A stretch of 64,000 nt of DNA from Variovorax paradoxus. GTDB lineage: Bacteria; Pseudomonadota; Gammaproteobacteria; Burkholderiales; Burkholderiaceae_C. Within the stretch, counting starts at the first letter, position 1. Each line of letters starts with the position of its first letter. Shown here in pieces: positions 53,815-63,368 of the stretch. Made by a program: the position numbers and the translations under genes. The stretch covers positions 124,001 to 188,000 of the forward strand of contig NZ_JAGGNW010000009.1 of NCBI RefSeq assembly GCF_018614875.1. The letters run 5' to 3'. The notes under the pieces were generated by a model that searched no databases, was not told the DNA's origin, and was given only the letters and a program-made list of their open reading frames with translations.

Positions 53815-55098
53815 ATGCGAGCGGCACTCTGGCTTCTCGCGCTGTTCGCCGTCGCGGCGGCGGTGGCGCTGTTCGCCGGCAACAACCAGGGCACGATCAC
53901 CGTGTTCTGGCCGCCCTGGCGGGTCGATCTTTCGCTGAACCTGGTGCTGGTCATCCTGCTGGCCGCGTTCGTGCTGCTTCATCTTGCATTGCGTGGCCTG
54001 GCGGCGTTGTTCTCGCTGCCGACTCAGGCGCGCCAATGGCGGCTGCAGCAAAAGGAACGCATGCTGCATTCGGCCTTGCTCGACGCCATGGTGCAGATGC
54101 TGTCGGGGCGCTTCTCACGCGCGCGCAAGGCCGCGCAGGCGGCGCTGGTGCAGGAGAAAACGCTGGCCGCGCTCGGCGCGAGCCTGCCGCAGGCCCTGCA
54201 GGTTCGCGTGCTGTCGCACCTGCTGGCCGCCGAGAGCGCGCAGGCCCTGCAAGACCGGCCCGCGCGCGACGCGCACCTGCAGCAGGCGCTCAACGAAAGC
54301 GCCGACCGCAATCTGCTGGCCAGCCCGGAAACGCGCGAGGGCGTGCAGCTGCGTTCTGCGCGCTGGGCGCTCGAAGACCGCGATCCCGCGGCGGCCTTGA
54401 CCCGGCTCGAAGAGCTTCCTCAAGGCGTGCAGCGGCGGACACTCGCGCTGCGCATCCGCCTGAAGGCGGCCCGCCAGGACGGACGCACGCTCGAAGCGCT
54501 GGAAACGGCGCGCCTGCTCGCCAAGCACCGGGCCTTTTCCGATGCCGCGGCGCAGAGCATCGTGCGCGGCCTCGCCACCGAACTGTTGTCGGGGGCGCAT
54601 GACCCGGCGCAACTGCTTCGCGCATGGGCCGAGCTCGACACCGCCGAGCGCGAAATGCCCGAGGTCGCGATTCACGCCGCCCAACGCATGGTGGCGCTGC
54701 GCGGCGACCTGGCACTGGCGCGCGGCTGGCTGCTGCCGGCCTGGGAGCGCATGGTGTCGCAGCCCCGGGGGCTGGGCGATACGCTGCGCGTCAAGATGGC
54801 CCGCGCGCTCGAGGCCGGACTCGATTCGGTGGATGGCGATTGGCTGGCGCGCATCGAAACGGCTCAGCGCAACAACCCGCGCGATCCGAACCTGCAGTAC
54901 CTCGCGGGCATGGCCTGCATGAAGCGCCAGCTCTGGGGCAAGGCCCAGCAGCTGCTCACCCAGGCCGGCCTGGGCCTGCAGGACACGGAGCTGTACCGCC
55001 GCGCATGGCTGGCACTGGCCGAGCTGGCCGAAGCGCGCGGCGACGAAGAGCAGGCCGCTGCGGCCTGGAAGCGCGCAGCGCAGGTCGAGAAGGCCTGA
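53815..55098 (+). CDS. hemY: HemY tetratricopeptide membrane protein
   Basis: A 427-residue protein. Two N-terminal membrane helices (LALFAVAAAVALFAGN and LVLVILLAAFVLLHLALRGL) precede a long helical region of TPR character (about 80-420) with units such as LARGWLLPAWERMVSQP and MACMKRQLWGKAQQLLTQAG. It is the last gene of the hem block, 65 bases after hemX, and ends in a terminator. HemY is required for normal heme output in E. coli in an unknown way; it is not the protoporphyrinogen oxidase of Gram-positive bacteria that shares its name. Confidence 0.92.
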   Translation: MRAALWLLALFAVAAAVALFAGNNQGTITVFWPPWRVDLSLNLVLVILLAAFVLLHLALRGLAALFSLPTQARQWRLQQKERMLHSALLDAMVQMLSGRFSRARKAAQAALVQEKTLAALGASLPQALQVRVLSHLLAAESAQALQDRPARDAHLQQALNESADRNLLASPETREGVQLRSARWALEDRDPAAALTRLEELPQGVQRRTLALRIRLKAARQDGRTLEALETARLLAKHRAFSDAAAQSIVRGLATELLSGAHDPAQLLRAWAELDTAEREMPEVAIHAAQRMVALRGDLALARGWLLPAWERMVSQPRGLGDTLRVKMARALEAGLDSVDGDWLARIETAQRNNPRDPNLQYLAGMACMKRQLWGKAQQLLTQAGLGLQDTELYRRAWLALAELAEARGDEEQAAAAWKRAAQVEKA

Positions 55099-55150
55099 GC
55101 GGCAATTGCGGCAGCATTTGCCGCCGCTTCTGCAGCAGTTCCCATAAAAA

Positions 55151-55173
55151 AACGGCGCCGATGAGGCGCCGTT
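55151..55173. terminator. Bidirectional rho-independent terminator between hemY and rne
   Basis: A perfect 9-base stem AACGGCGCC/GGCGCCGTT with loop GATGA. On the plus strand it is followed by CTTTATT, and on the minus strand by seven Ts, so it can end both convergent operons; the rne side is stronger. Confidence 0.85.
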
Positions 55174-55204
55174 CTTTATTGTTCCCGGGCCTGGGGCCCG
55201 TTTT

Positions 55205-58200
55205 TCAGTTCGCGCCTTGTGCGTCGGACGGCGCCTTTTCGAAAGGCAGCGTCATCGCGCCGAGTTCGCGGCGGGTTTCAACCAGCACCAGCGGACCGTC
55301 GTCGAGCACGATCGCGGGCGGGCGTTGGCGCGGCACGTGCACCGGCTTCGGCTCGGCCGCAATCGCTGCGCGGGTCTGCGCAATGCGCTCGGCGTCCGAG
55401 TTCACCCATTGCAGGCCCGAACTCTCGGCGATTTGCGCAAGTTCGGTCAACGGCAGCTCGAAGGGTTGGACCTTCGGCAGTGCGCGGCCATTGGGCGCGG
55501 GCTTGCTGCTGCTGCTGCTCTCGACGGCGACGACAGGTGCCGCTGCGGCAACAGCAACCGCGACCGCGGGGGCGGGAGCTGCTGCAGGGCGCTCGAAGTA
55601 GCTGCGCGGTGCCGGTTCGCGTGCTTCCTCTTCGGGTGCTGCGGCGCGCTCTGCCATCGCCAGCGGCTGATGAGGCTGCTGGCGTGTCGGTGCCTCGTTG
55701 GCCTCGGCGGCTGCGGCGTTGTCGGCCGATGCGCCGGCCACATTGGTTTCGCTGTCGTCGCGCGGGCCGCGCTCGCGGCGGTCGCGGCCGTAGCGGTCGC
55801 GCGAACGGCCGCGGCCTTCGCCTTCGCGGCGCGGTGCCTGCTGCTCGCCGGTACCGACCTCGCCCTCGTTGCCCGGCGCGAATTCGGTCGTCTCGGCGAT
55901 GCGGATATCCGCCTCGTCGAGGTTCGCCGGTGCTTCGCCGTTGCTGAAACGGGGCTGGGCTTCGCTGCGGCGCTCGCGGCGGCCGTCGTTGCGTTCGCCT
56001 CGCGGAGCGCGTTCCTCGCGGCCACCGCGCGGTGCGCGTTCGGCTTGCACGCCGTCCTGGGCTGCAACGTTGTCGCCACCGGCGGCTTCACGCGGTGCAT
56101 CGGTGCCAGTGCGCTGTTCGCCGCGCTCGCCACGGTCAGCCCGCTCGCCGCGCTCACCTCGGTCCGCACGCTCGCCACGTTCCCGGCGTTCGCCGCGGGC
56201 GCGTTCCGCCGGCGCGTTGCCTTCGTCGCCGGCCGGTGCGCCGGATGCCAGTTGCTGAGCTTCGACGTTGCCGTCGATCAGGTCGGCCGGTGCCGGCCGT
56301 GCTTCGCGGCCTTCGCCTTCACGGCGCTCACCACGGCCACCGCGGCGCTGTTCGCCTTCGCGCGGGCCACGTGCTTCGCGGGGTTCGCGCGGCTCGCGTT
56401 GTTCGCGAGGTTCACGCTGCTCGCGCGGCTGGGCGGCTTCGCTGCGGATTTCGCTGCTGCGTCCTTCACGCGGTTCGCGTCCTTCACGGCGCTCGCCGCC
56501 GCGGCCGCCACGGCGTTCGCCGTCGCGTCCGCCGGAGCGGCTGCCGCTTTCACCGCGGCCTTCGCCGCCGCGGCCACCGCGGCGCTGCTCGCCATCGCGG
56601 GCGCCGCGCGCTTCGCCATCGCGGCCTGGGCGGCCGCCATCACGGCGCGTGGGCTTCGGGGGCTCGATCGGAATCACGGCCGGTGCCGGTGCCGGTGCCG
56701 GCGTGCCGCCGAACCAGCTCTTGAGGCGGGCGAAGAAGCCGGTCTCGGCCGGCGCCGGTGCGCTCGCGACGGGCGGCGCAACCGGTGCCGGGGCAAGGGC
56801 CGCAGGCGCGCGCGTCGCTTCGGGCCGGGGCGGCACCACGGGTGCGGGCGCATCGGGCAGCACGCCCTTGATGACCGGCGTCTGCTTGTTGGTGGGCTCT
56901 TGCGAGCGGCGCGTGACCGAGGTGGGGTCTTCGATCTCGTCGGCCATCTTGTAGCTGGCTTCGATGTGGTCGAGGCGTGGATCGTCGTGCTTCAGGCGCT
57001 CGAGCTTGTAGTTCGGCGTTTCGAGCGTCTTGTTCGGCACCATCAGCACGGTGACGCGCTGCTTGAGCTCGATCTTGGCGATTTCAGGGCGCTTTTCGTT
57101 CAGCAGGAACGAGGCCACTTCGACCGGCACCTGCACGTGCACGGCGGCCGTGTTGTCCTTCAGGCACTCTTCCTGAATGATGCGCAGGATCTGCAGCGCG
57201 CTCGATTCGGTGTCGCGGATGTGGCCCGAGCCGCCGCAGCGGGGGCAGGGGATCGACGAGCCTTCGCTGAGCGCCGGCTTCAGGCGCTGGCGGCTCATTT
57301 CCATCAGGCCAAACTTGCTGATCGAGCCGAACTGCACGCGGGCGCGGTCTTGCCGCAGCGCATCGCGCAGGCGGCTTTCGACTTCGCGGCGGTTCTTCGA
57401 CTCGTCCATGTCGATGAAGTCGATGACGATCAGGCCGCCCAGGTCGCGCAGGCGCATCTGGCGGGCCACTTCGTCGGCGGCTTCGAGGTTGGTGCGGGTC
57501 GCGGTTTCCTCGATGTCGCCGCCCTTGATGGCGCGGGCCGAGTTCACGTCGACCGAGACCAGCGCCTCCGTGTGGTCGATCACGATAGCGCCGCCCGAGG
57601 GCAGCTGCACGGTGCGGGCATAGGCCGACTCGATCTGGTGCTCGATCTGGAAGCGGCTGAACAGCGCCGCATCGTCGCGGTAGCGCTTCACACGGGCGGC
57701 ATGCTCGGGCATGACGTGCGCCATGAACTGCTGCGCCTGCTCGTAGATGTCGTCGGTGTCGATCAGGATGTCGCCGATGTCGTGATTGAAATAGTCACGG
57801 ATCGCGCGGATGACGAGCGAGGATTCCTGGTAGATCAGGAAGGCGCCCTTGCCGCCCTTGGCCGCGCCGTCGATGGCGGTCCAGAGCTTGAGCAGGTAGT
57901 TCAGGTCCCACTGGAGTTCGGGCGCCGAGCGGCCGATGCCGGCGGTGCGCGCGATGATGCTCATGCCCTTGGGGTACTCGAGCTGGTCCATCGCCTCCTT
58001 GAGTTCGGCGCGGTCGTCGCCCTCGATACGCCGGCTCACGCCGCCGCCGCGCGGGTTGTTGGGCATCAGCACGACATAGCGGCCGGCCAGCGAGATGAAG
58101 GTGGTGAGGGCCGCGCCCTTGTTGCCACGCTCTTCCTTTTCGACCTGGACGGTCAGTTCCTGGCCTTCCTTGATGACGTCCTGGATGCGCGCCTGGCTGG

Positions 58201-58450
58201 CCGACACGCCTTCGGCGAAGTATTGCTTGGAGATTTCCTTGAACGGCAGGAAGCCGTGGCGGTCTTCACCGTAGTCGACGAAACAGGCTTCGAGCGAAGG
58301 CTCGACGCGCGTCACGACGGCTTTGTAGATGTTGCCCTTGCGCTGTTCGCGCCCTTCGATCTCGATTTCGTAGTCGAGGAGCTTTTGCCCGTCGACGATG
58401 GCCAGGCGGCGTTCTTCGGCCTGCGTGGCATTGATCAGCATCCGCTTCAT
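55205..58450 (-). CDS. rne: Ribonuclease E
   Basis: A 1081-residue endoribonuclease, the organiser of the RNA degradosome. The N-terminal catalytic half carries an S1 domain (about 35-120) and the DNase I-like core with Asp301 in [10 protein letters not shown] and Asp344 in IDFIDM, the counterparts of E. coli Asp303 and Asp346. A Zn-link CPRCGG has Cys402 and Cys405. The C-terminal half (about 550-1000) is low-complexity, rich in Arg, Glu and Gly, with the tandem ERADRGERG units. RGG- and Arg-rich blocks bind RNA and partners. ATG 58450 has AAGGA nine bases upstream. Confidence 0.97.
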   Translation of the reverse strand: MKRMLINATQAEERRLAIVDGQKLLDYEIEIEGREQRKGNIYKAVVTRVEPSLEACFVDYGEDRHGFLPFKEISKQYFAEGVSASQARIQDVIKEGQELTVQVEKEERGNKGAALTTFISLAGRYVVLMPNNPRGGGVSRRIEGDDRAELKEAMDQLEYPKGMSIIARTAGIGRSAPELQWDLNYLLKLWTAIDGAAKGGKGAFLIYQESSLVIRAIRDYFNHDIGDILIDTDDIYEQAQQFMAHVMPEHAARVKRYRDDAALFSRFQIEHQIESAYARTVQLPSGGAIVIDHTEALVSVDVNSARAIKGGDIEETATRTNLEAADEVARQMRLRDLGGLIVIDFIDMDESKNRREVESRLRDALRQDRARVQFGSISKFGLMEMSRQRLKPALSEGSSIPCPRCGGSGHIRDTESSALQILRIIQEECLKDNTAAVHVQVPVEVASFLLNEKRPEIAKIELKQRVTVLMVPNKTLETPNYKLERLKHDDPRLDHIEASYKMADEIEDPTSVTRRSQEPTNKQTPVIKGVLPDAPAPVVPPRPEATRAPAALAPAPVAPPVASAPAPAETGFFARLKSWFGGTPAPAPAPAVIPIEPPKPTRRDGGRPGRDGEARGARDGEQRRGGRGGEGRGESGSRSGGRDGERRGGRGGERREGREPREGRSSEIRSEAAQPREQREPREQREPREPREARGPREGEQRRGGRGERREGEGREARPAPADLIDGNVEAQQLASGAPAGDEGNAPAERARGERRERGERADRGERGERADRGERGEQRTGTDAPREAAGGDNVAAQDGVQAERAPRGGREERAPRGERNDGRRERRSEAQPRFSNGEAPANLDEADIRIAETTEFAPGNEGEVGTGEQQAPRREGEGRGRSRDRYGRDRRERGPRDDSETNVAGASADNAAAAEANEAPTRQQPHQPLAMAERAAAPEEEAREPAPRSYFERPAAAPAPAVAVAVAAAAPVVAVESSSSSKPAPNGRALPKVQPFELPLTELAQIAESSGLQWVNSDAERIAQTRAAIAAEPKPVHVPRQRPPAIVLDDGPLVLVETRRELGAMTLPFEKAPSDAQGAN

Positions 58451-58656
58451 GATGCGTTGTCCTTATATGTATCGTTCTACCGGCCCATGACGGGCCAACG
58501 ATGCACGGACGACGCCCGCGAAACGAGGGGAATTGCCGCTTGGCCCCGGATGCTGCCACTGCCGCGCCAGGCGCGAACAGGCTTCTCGAGCGTCAGCTCA
58601 AGAAGACAGCCGGGGTGGGGGCGCGTGGATGGGCGCGAGCCAGATTCGGTGTTGAG

Positions 58657-58677
58657 CAGCTATCTTATTGATAGCTG
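58657..58677. repeat. Short palindrome CAGCTATC-TTATT-GATAGCTG
   Basis: A perfect 8-base stem with an AT-rich loop. AGCTATC...GATAGCT elements with A/T-rich centres are frequent between genes in Comamonadaceae such as Acidovorax and Variovorax. The count in this genome cannot be determined from this window, where I noticed one copy. Confidence 0.5.
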
Positions 58678-58954
58678 GTTGCGCAATGGTGGCGCGCGCT
58701 GTGGATGATTCAATGCCTGAGGCCGCTGGCAAAAGCCAGGTGGGCCAGCGCAGGCACATTTGAATCAGCAGCATCAACACAAGGGACTCGCTTCGATCCG
58801 CCGGCAGCTTGGAAGCTGCAGGCTGGTATTCCGTATCGGTGTTTCGTGGGTGTCGGCTTGACTTGGGCGCCACGCCTGCCACTTTGCGCAATTGCGCGGG
58901 GTTTGCAGGTTCGGCGCCAAAGCGGCATCGACCTCGCAGCGTTGTCCTGGGCGT

Positions 58955-58983
58955 TTGACTGCAGTGATCTAAACTTCTGTCTA
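58955..58983 (+). promoter_or_regulatory. Candidate sigma70-like promoter for rluC
   Basis: TTGACT at 58955-58960, a 17-base spacer and TGTCTA at 58978-58983. The -35 is good and the -10 is poor (TCTAAT at 58980-58985 is a better -10 but gives a 19-base spacer). It lies 25 bases before the rluC GTG, so the leader would be short. Confidence 0.35.
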
Positions 58984-59008
58984 ATCAAGCACTTACACGA
59001 CCGCGCTG

Positions 59009-60106
59009 GTGAAAAACATTATAGGTGCGAAGCAAAGCCCTTCGGCCGCTCCAAATCCCGCAGTTCAAGAAGCTGCGGCCGATGCCGGAGCGCCGCATGC
59101 GGCCATCAGGTTCATCACTGTCGATGCGGAATCGGCGGGCCAGCGGCTCGACAATTTCCTGTTTCGCCATCTGAAGGGCGTCCCCAAGACGCATGTCTAC
59201 CGGATCATCCGGTCGGGCGAGGTGCGCATCAACAAGGGGCGGGCGCAGGCCGAGACTCGCATCGAGGCGGGCGACGTGCTGCGGCTGCCGCCGGTACGGA
59301 TATCGCCGCGCGCGGAAGAAGGCGCCACGCCGCCCGCGCCGGCGCGCGAATTCCCGGTGCTGCTGGAGGACGATGCGGTGCTTGCCATCGACAAGCCCGC
59401 CGGCGTGGCGGTGCACGGCGGCAGCGGCGTGAGCTTTGGCGTGATCGAGCAGCTGCGGACGGCGCGCCCGGGCGCCAAATTCCTCGAACTGGTGCATCGG
59501 CTCGACCGCGAGACCTCGGGCATTCTGCTGGTGGCAAAGAAGCGCAGCGCGCTCGTGGCGCTTCAAGACCAGTTCCGCGAGCGTGAAACCGGCAAGACCT
59601 ATCTGGCGCTGGTCGAGGGCGCCTGGCCCGCCAACAAGAAGGTGCTCGATGCGCCGCTCGCCAAATATCTGCTGCCGGGCGACGGCGCGGGCGCCGGCGA
59701 GCGCCGCGTGCGGGTGGTTGCCAAGGACCATCCCGATGCCATGCGGGCCGTGACGCTGGTGCGCGTGCTGGCGCGCCTCACACTTCCCGGCGACGCCGCT
59801 CCGCTGTCGCTGCTGGCCGTCACCATCAAGACCGGGCGTACCCATCAGATCCGCGTGCATCTTGCGTCGGCCGGCCATGCCATCGCGGGCGACGACAAGT
59901 ACGGCGACTTCGAACGCCAGCGCGTGCTGCAGAAACTCGGCCTCAGGCGCATGTTCCTGCATGCCTGGCGGTTGCAGTTCAACCATCCCGCGACCGGCGA
60001 GCGCGTGGCGCTGCAAGCCGGCCTGCCCCCCGAACTGCAGGCATTGATGCCACCCCAGGCGCTCCAGGCGCTGGCCCAACATCCCACTCCCACGGCCCAT
60101 GACTGA
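59009..60106 (+). CDS. rluC: 23S rRNA pseudouridine synthase, RluC type
   Basis: A 365-residue protein starting at GTG. An S4 RNA-binding domain (about 43-100, with GQRLDNFLFRHLKGVPKTHVYR) is followed by the RluA-family catalytic domain with Asp166 in HRLDRETSGILL and the RTHQIRVHLASAGHAI block. RluC of E. coli pseudouridylates positions 955, 2504 and 2580 of 23S rRNA. It starts a run of plus-strand genes and overlaps the HAD phosphatase by 8 bases. The gap to rne fits the rne-rluC pairing seen in many proteobacteria. Confidence 0.95.
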   Translation: MKNIIGAKQSPSAAPNPAVQEAAADAGAPHAAIRFITVDAESAGQRLDNFLFRHLKGVPKTHVYRIIRSGEVRINKGRAQAETRIEAGDVLRLPPVRISPRAEEGATPPAPAREFPVLLEDDAVLAIDKPAGVAVHGGSGVSFGVIEQLRTARPGAKFLELVHRLDRETSGILLVAKKRSALVALQDQFRERETGKTYLALVEGAWPANKKVLDAPLAKYLLPGDGAGAGERRVRVVAKDHPDAMRAVTLVRVLARLTLPGDAAPLSLLAVTIKTGRTHQIRVHLASAGHAIAGDDKYGDFERQRVLQKLGLRRMFLHAWRLQFNHPATGERVALQAGLPPELQALMPPQALQALAQHPTPTAHD

Positions 60107-60770
60107 TTCTTCCAGACCCCTTCGCTTCGACCTGATCGCCTTCGATTGGGACGGCACCCTTTACGACTCCACGCGGCTCATCGTGCGCTGCATCCAGGCG
60201 GCCGTGATCGACGTCGGCGGCGCCAAGCCCAGCGAGCACGACGCCGCATGGGTGATCGGCCTGGGCCTGGCCGAGGCCCTGGCGCGGGCCGCACCCGACG
60301 TGCCGAAGGAAAAATACGCCGAGCTCGGCGCGCGCTATCGCTATCACTACCTGCAGCACCAGGACGACCTCGTGCTGTTCGACGGCGTGCTGCAGATGAT
60401 CGACGCCCTGCGCGCGCGCGGCCACAAGCTCGCCGTGGCCACCGGCAAGTCGCGCCGTGGGCTGAACGAGGCGCTGAAGTCGGCCGCGCTGCGCGACCGC
60501 TTCGACGCCTCGCGCACCGCCGACGAAACCTTCGGCAAACCGCACCCCTGCATGCTGCTGGAACTCATGGAGGAGCTCGAGGTTCCGGCTGAACGCACCC
60601 TGATGGTCGGCGACACCACGCATGACCTGCAGCTGGCGCTCAATGCCGGCTGCGCGAGCGTGGGCGTGAGCTATGGCGCGCACGAGCCCGGAAGCTTCGA
60701 CGAACTGAAGCCGCTGTTCGTCGCCCACTCCGTGGCCAGCCTGGAGACATGGCTTCTGGACAACGCCTGA
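60099..60770 (+). CDS. HAD-superfamily phosphatase, phosphoglycolate-phosphatase-like
   Basis: A 223-residue HAD subfamily IA enzyme. Motif I is FDWDGTLYDS with the nucleophile Asp and the general acid two residues on; motif II Thr and motif III Lys lie in the VATGKSRRGL and FGKPHP regions, and VGDTTHDLQLALNAG is motif IV. The order and size resemble Gph-like phosphatases, but the substrate is not known; a nucleotide or sugar phosphate is equally possible. It overlaps rluC, so they are cotranscribed. Confidence 0.93.
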   Translation: MTDSSRPLRFDLIAFDWDGTLYDSTRLIVRCIQAAVIDVGGAKPSEHDAAWVIGLGLAEALARAAPDVPKEKYAELGARYRYHYLQHQDDLVLFDGVLQMIDALRARGHKLAVATGKSRRGLNEALKSAALRDRFDASRTADETFGKPHPCMLLELMEELEVPAERTLMVGDTTHDLQLALNAGCASVGVSYGAHEPGSFDELKPLFVAHSVASLETWLLDNA

Positions 60771-60780
60771 AAATCGTGCC

Positions 60781-61152
60781 ATGAGCGATGAACAGCGCAT
60801 TCCCCTGTGCAATGCCTCGGACCTGGTCGAAGGCAGCCGGGCCGTGCCTTTCGATGTGGTCTACGGCGGCGAAACCTGCCGCGCCTTTGCGGTGCGCTTC
60901 GAAGGGCAGCCGCATGCCTACCTGAATCGATGCAGCCATGTGGCGATGGAGCTGGATTTCCAACCCGACCGCTTCTTCGACGACAGCGGCCAGTGGCTGC
61001 TCTGCGCCACCCACGGCGCGGTCTACAAGCCGGACACCGGCGAATGCGCCGGCGGCCCGTGCCGCGGCGGGCTTGTGAAGATCGCCCTCAGCGAACGTGA
61101 CGGCATGGTGCACTGGCATACTGCCTGGAACCTCCATCCCCTGACCTTTTGA
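60781..61152 (+). CDS. Rieske 2Fe-2S domain protein
   Basis: A 123-residue single-domain Rieske protein. The cluster ligands are Cys51 and His53 in NRCSHVAMEL and Cys75 and His78 in LCATHGA, forming the C-x-H...C-x2-H pattern. A later CAGGPCRGG helps close the loop. It is soluble and short, like ferredoxin-type Rieske proteins of dioxygenases or of the small rluC-linked family, and an electron-transfer role is likely. It is 10 bases after the HAD gene and 2 bases before the S49 peptidase gene. Confidence 0.93.
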   Translation: MSDEQRIPLCNASDLVEGSRAVPFDVVYGGETCRAFAVRFEGQPHAYLNRCSHVAMELDFQPDRFFDDSGQWLLCATHGAVYKPDTGECAGGPCRGGLVKIALSERDGMVHWHTAWNLHPLTF

Positions 61153-61154
61153 CA

Positions 61155-62198
61155 ATGACCGACCCGAACCGCACGGAACCCGAAGGTTTTGATCCTTTTG
61201 AGCCGGCCACCCCCATTGCGTCCTCGCAGGGCGCGCAGAGAAACATGGCCAAAGACCCCACGCAGCGCCCCGGGTGGGAGCGCGCAACGCTCGAAAAGCT
61301 CGCCTTTGCTTCGCTGAACGAACAGAAGGCGGCACGCCGGTGGAAGACCTTCGTGCGTCTCTCGTGGCTCGCTTTCTTCATCTTTCTGGTCTGGCTTGCG
61401 ATGTCGCGCGGCGCGCCGAGCGCCGCCAAGACCACGGCCCACACGGCGGTCGTCGAAATCAAGGGCGAGATCGCCTATGGCGGCGACGCGAGCGCGGAAT
61501 TCGTGGTGGCCGCAATGAAGGCTGCCTTCGAGGATGAGGGTGCCAAGGGCATTGTCCTGCTCATCAATTCGCCCGGCGGAAGCCCCGTTCAGGCGGGCAT
61601 CATCAGCGACGAGATCAAGCGCCTGAAGGCCAAGCACAAGAAGCCGATCTACGCGGTGGTCGAGGAAACCTGCGCCTCGGCCGCGTACTACATCGCGGCC
61701 GCAACCGACAAGATCTACGTCGACAAGGCCAGCATCGTCGGCAGCATCGGGGTGCTGATGGACGGTTTCGGCTTCACCGGCGTGATGGACAAGGTCGGCG
61801 TCGAGCGCCGGCTGCTGACGGCCGGGGAAAACAAGGGCTTCCTCGACCCGTTCAGCCCGATGAGCGACGCGCAGCGCGCGCATGCCCAGGCCATGCTGAA
61901 CCAGATCCACACGCAGTTCATCAACGTGGTGAAGGGCGGGCGCGGCGATCGGCTGAAGCTCGACACCCCGGGCCTTTTCAGCGGGCTTTTCTGGAGCGGC
62001 GAGCAGGCCGTCCAATTCGGCCTGGCCGACCAGCTGGGCAATGTCGACTACGTGGCGCGCGAAGTCATCAAGGCCGAAGAGGTCACCGACTACACCCGGC
62101 GCGACAACGTGGCCGAGAAGCTCGCCAAGAAATTCGGCGCTGCGATGGGCGATGCCACCGTGCGCTCGCTGCAGTTCGCCGCACCGGCGCTGCGCTGA
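61155..62198 (+). CDS. S49 family signal peptide peptidase (SppA/SohB-like)
   Basis: A 347-residue peptidase with one N-terminal membrane anchor (about residues 65-85). It has the conserved INSPGGSPVQAG, catalytic Ser175 in CASAAYYIA and general-base Lys227 in AGENKGFLDPF, so the Ser-Lys dyad is intact. It is the short form (about 350), not the double-domain E. coli SppA (618). These peptidases degrade signal peptides and membrane fragments. ATG 61155 is preferred; a TTG two codons earlier overlaps the Rieske stop. Confidence 0.93.
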   Translation: MTDPNRTEPEGFDPFEPATPIASSQGAQRNMAKDPTQRPGWERATLEKLAFASLNEQKAARRWKTFVRLSWLAFFIFLVWLAMSRGAPSAAKTTAHTAVVEIKGEIAYGGDASAEFVVAAMKAAFEDEGAKGIVLLINSPGGSPVQAGIISDEIKRLKAKHKKPIYAVVEETCASAAYYIAAATDKIYVDKASIVGSIGVLMDGFGFTGVMDKVGVERRLLTAGENKGFLDPFSPMSDAQRAHAQAMLNQIHTQFINVVKGGRGDRLKLDTPGLFSGLFWSGEQAVQFGLADQLGNVDYVAREVIKAEEVTDYTRRDNVAEKLAKKFGAAMGDATVRSLQFAAPALR

Positions 62199-62211
62199 GA
62201 CCGGCGCGGGT

Positions 62212-63366
62212 TCAGCAAGCCTGGTTGCCGTCGCCCGTGAAGCGGGCCGAGGCAGCCAGCGCCACCGCGAAAACCACGACCACATAGAGTGCGGCTGTCA
62301 GCGAACTTGCCCGCGCCAGCAGGCCGATCACCGCCGGGCCGGCCATGAACCCCAGGTAGGCCACGGCAGAGACCGCAGCAATGCCGGTCGCGGGCTCGAC
62401 GCCGGGCACGCGGGCCGACGCGCCGAACAGAATCGGCACCACGTTCGCGAAACCGATGCCCACACCCGCGAAGCCGATCAGCGCGAGCCAGGGCAGGTCG
62501 GTCAGCAGCACCAGCGTCATGGCCGCCGCCGCGAGCACGCCGCTGCCACGCAGCAGCGCCGTCGGCGAGAAGCGTGCGCGCATGATGTCGCCGCCGAAAC
62601 GCGCGGCCGCCATGGCCGCGGAAAAGCTTGCATAGGCCAGTGCGGCCTGCTCTTGCGGGCTGCCGAGTTCCTGCTGCATGTAGAGCACGCTCCAGTCGTA
62701 GATGGCGCCCTCGGCAATCAGGCCCAGCGCGGCGAGCACGCCAAGCACTGCAAGCGCGCCGCGGGGCAGCCGGAAGCGATGGTCGGCCGGGGGCGCATCG
62801 TCCGCGGCGCGTGGCTTCGGCAGCATGTGCATCGAAGAGACGGCGACAACCAGCACCATGGCCGCCGCGACCCCCAGCAAATGCGCCTGCGCTCCGAGCC
62901 CGGCTGCCAGTGCTGCGCTGCCGCTCGCGGCCCCGGCCATGCCGCCCAGGCTGAACATGCCGTGCATGCCGCTCATCAGAGGCTTGCCGCCGCGCAGCTC
63001 GAGCTGCGCCGCTTCGGTGTTGATGGCCACGTCGAACACGCTGGTGACAAGGCCGAATGCCGCCAGCAGTCCCAGCAGGAAGAAATAGCCCGGCATCGCG
63101 ATCAACCCGGCAAGCAGCAAGGCGTAGACGCAGCCGCAGAGGGCGGCCATGCGCCGCGGGCCGTGGCGGCCGATCCAGCGTCCGGCGCTGGTCAGCCCGA
63201 ACATCGCTCCGGCGCCGGCCGCGAGCAGGGCCAGCCCGAGCTGGGCTTCGTCGATGCCGTAGTGCGCCTTGACGGTCGGGACGTGGACGCCCCAGGTCGC
63301 AAAGATGAAGCCGGACGAAAAGAACTGCGCACGCGAGGCCCAGCGCGTGCCGGCGGTCACCACCAT
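62212..63366 (-). CDS. MFS transporter
   Basis: A 384-residue transporter with about 12 membrane segments. It opens WASRAQFFSSGFIFATWGVHVPTVKAHYGI and has GRWIGRHGPRRMAALCG between helices 2 and 3. The order of motifs resembles the fucose-permease/YbjJ-like group of MFS proteins; the substrate is unknown. The ATG at 63366 is chosen because it is close to the first helix. It lies downstream of the methyltransferase gene with a 2-base gap and converges with the S49 gene. Confidence 0.87.
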   Translation of the reverse strand: MVVTAGTRWASRAQFFSSGFIFATWGVHVPTVKAHYGIDEAQLGLALLAAGAGAMFGLTSAGRWIGRHGPRRMAALCGCVYALLLAGLIAMPGYFFLLGLLAAFGLVTSVFDVAINTEAAQLELRGGKPLMSGMHGMFSLGGMAGAASGSAALAAGLGAQAHLLGVAAAMVLVVAVSSMHMLPKPRAADDAPPADHRFRLPRGALAVLGVLAALGLIAEGAIYDWSVLYMQQELGSPQEQAALAYASFSAAMAAARFGGDIMRARFSPTALLRGSGVLAAAAMTLVLLTDLPWLALIGFAGVGIGFANVVPILFGASARVPGVEPATGIAAVSAVAYLGFMAGPAVIGLLARASSLTAALYVVVVFAVALAASARFTGDGNQAC

Positions 63367-63368
63367 CG

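Larger units (their letters stand above)
58451..59008. promoter_or_regulatory. Divergent leader region of rne and rluC, no gene
   Basis: A 558-base gap between the divergent rne and rluC starts. Its rne-proximal part has a five-base hairpin (58482-58496) and an A/T-rich ATACATATAAGG segment with the Shine-Dalgarno site. RNase E of E. coli shortens its own long mRNA leader, so a regulated 5' UTR of this kind would be expected, but no sequence match can be claimed. Further on is a palindrome at 58657-58677 and a possible rluC promoter. I see no coding potential or RNA gene. Confidence 0.5.

Noticed and set aside
53815..55098. Protoporphyrinogen oxidase.
   Set aside because: The shared symbol hemY refers to a different, FAD-binding enzyme in Gram-positive bacteria; this protein has TPR-like helices and no FAD motif.
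55217..58708. A 1160-codon open frame antisense to rne.
   Set aside because: Composition follows the complement of the Arg/Glu-rich rne tail; no domain or start signal.
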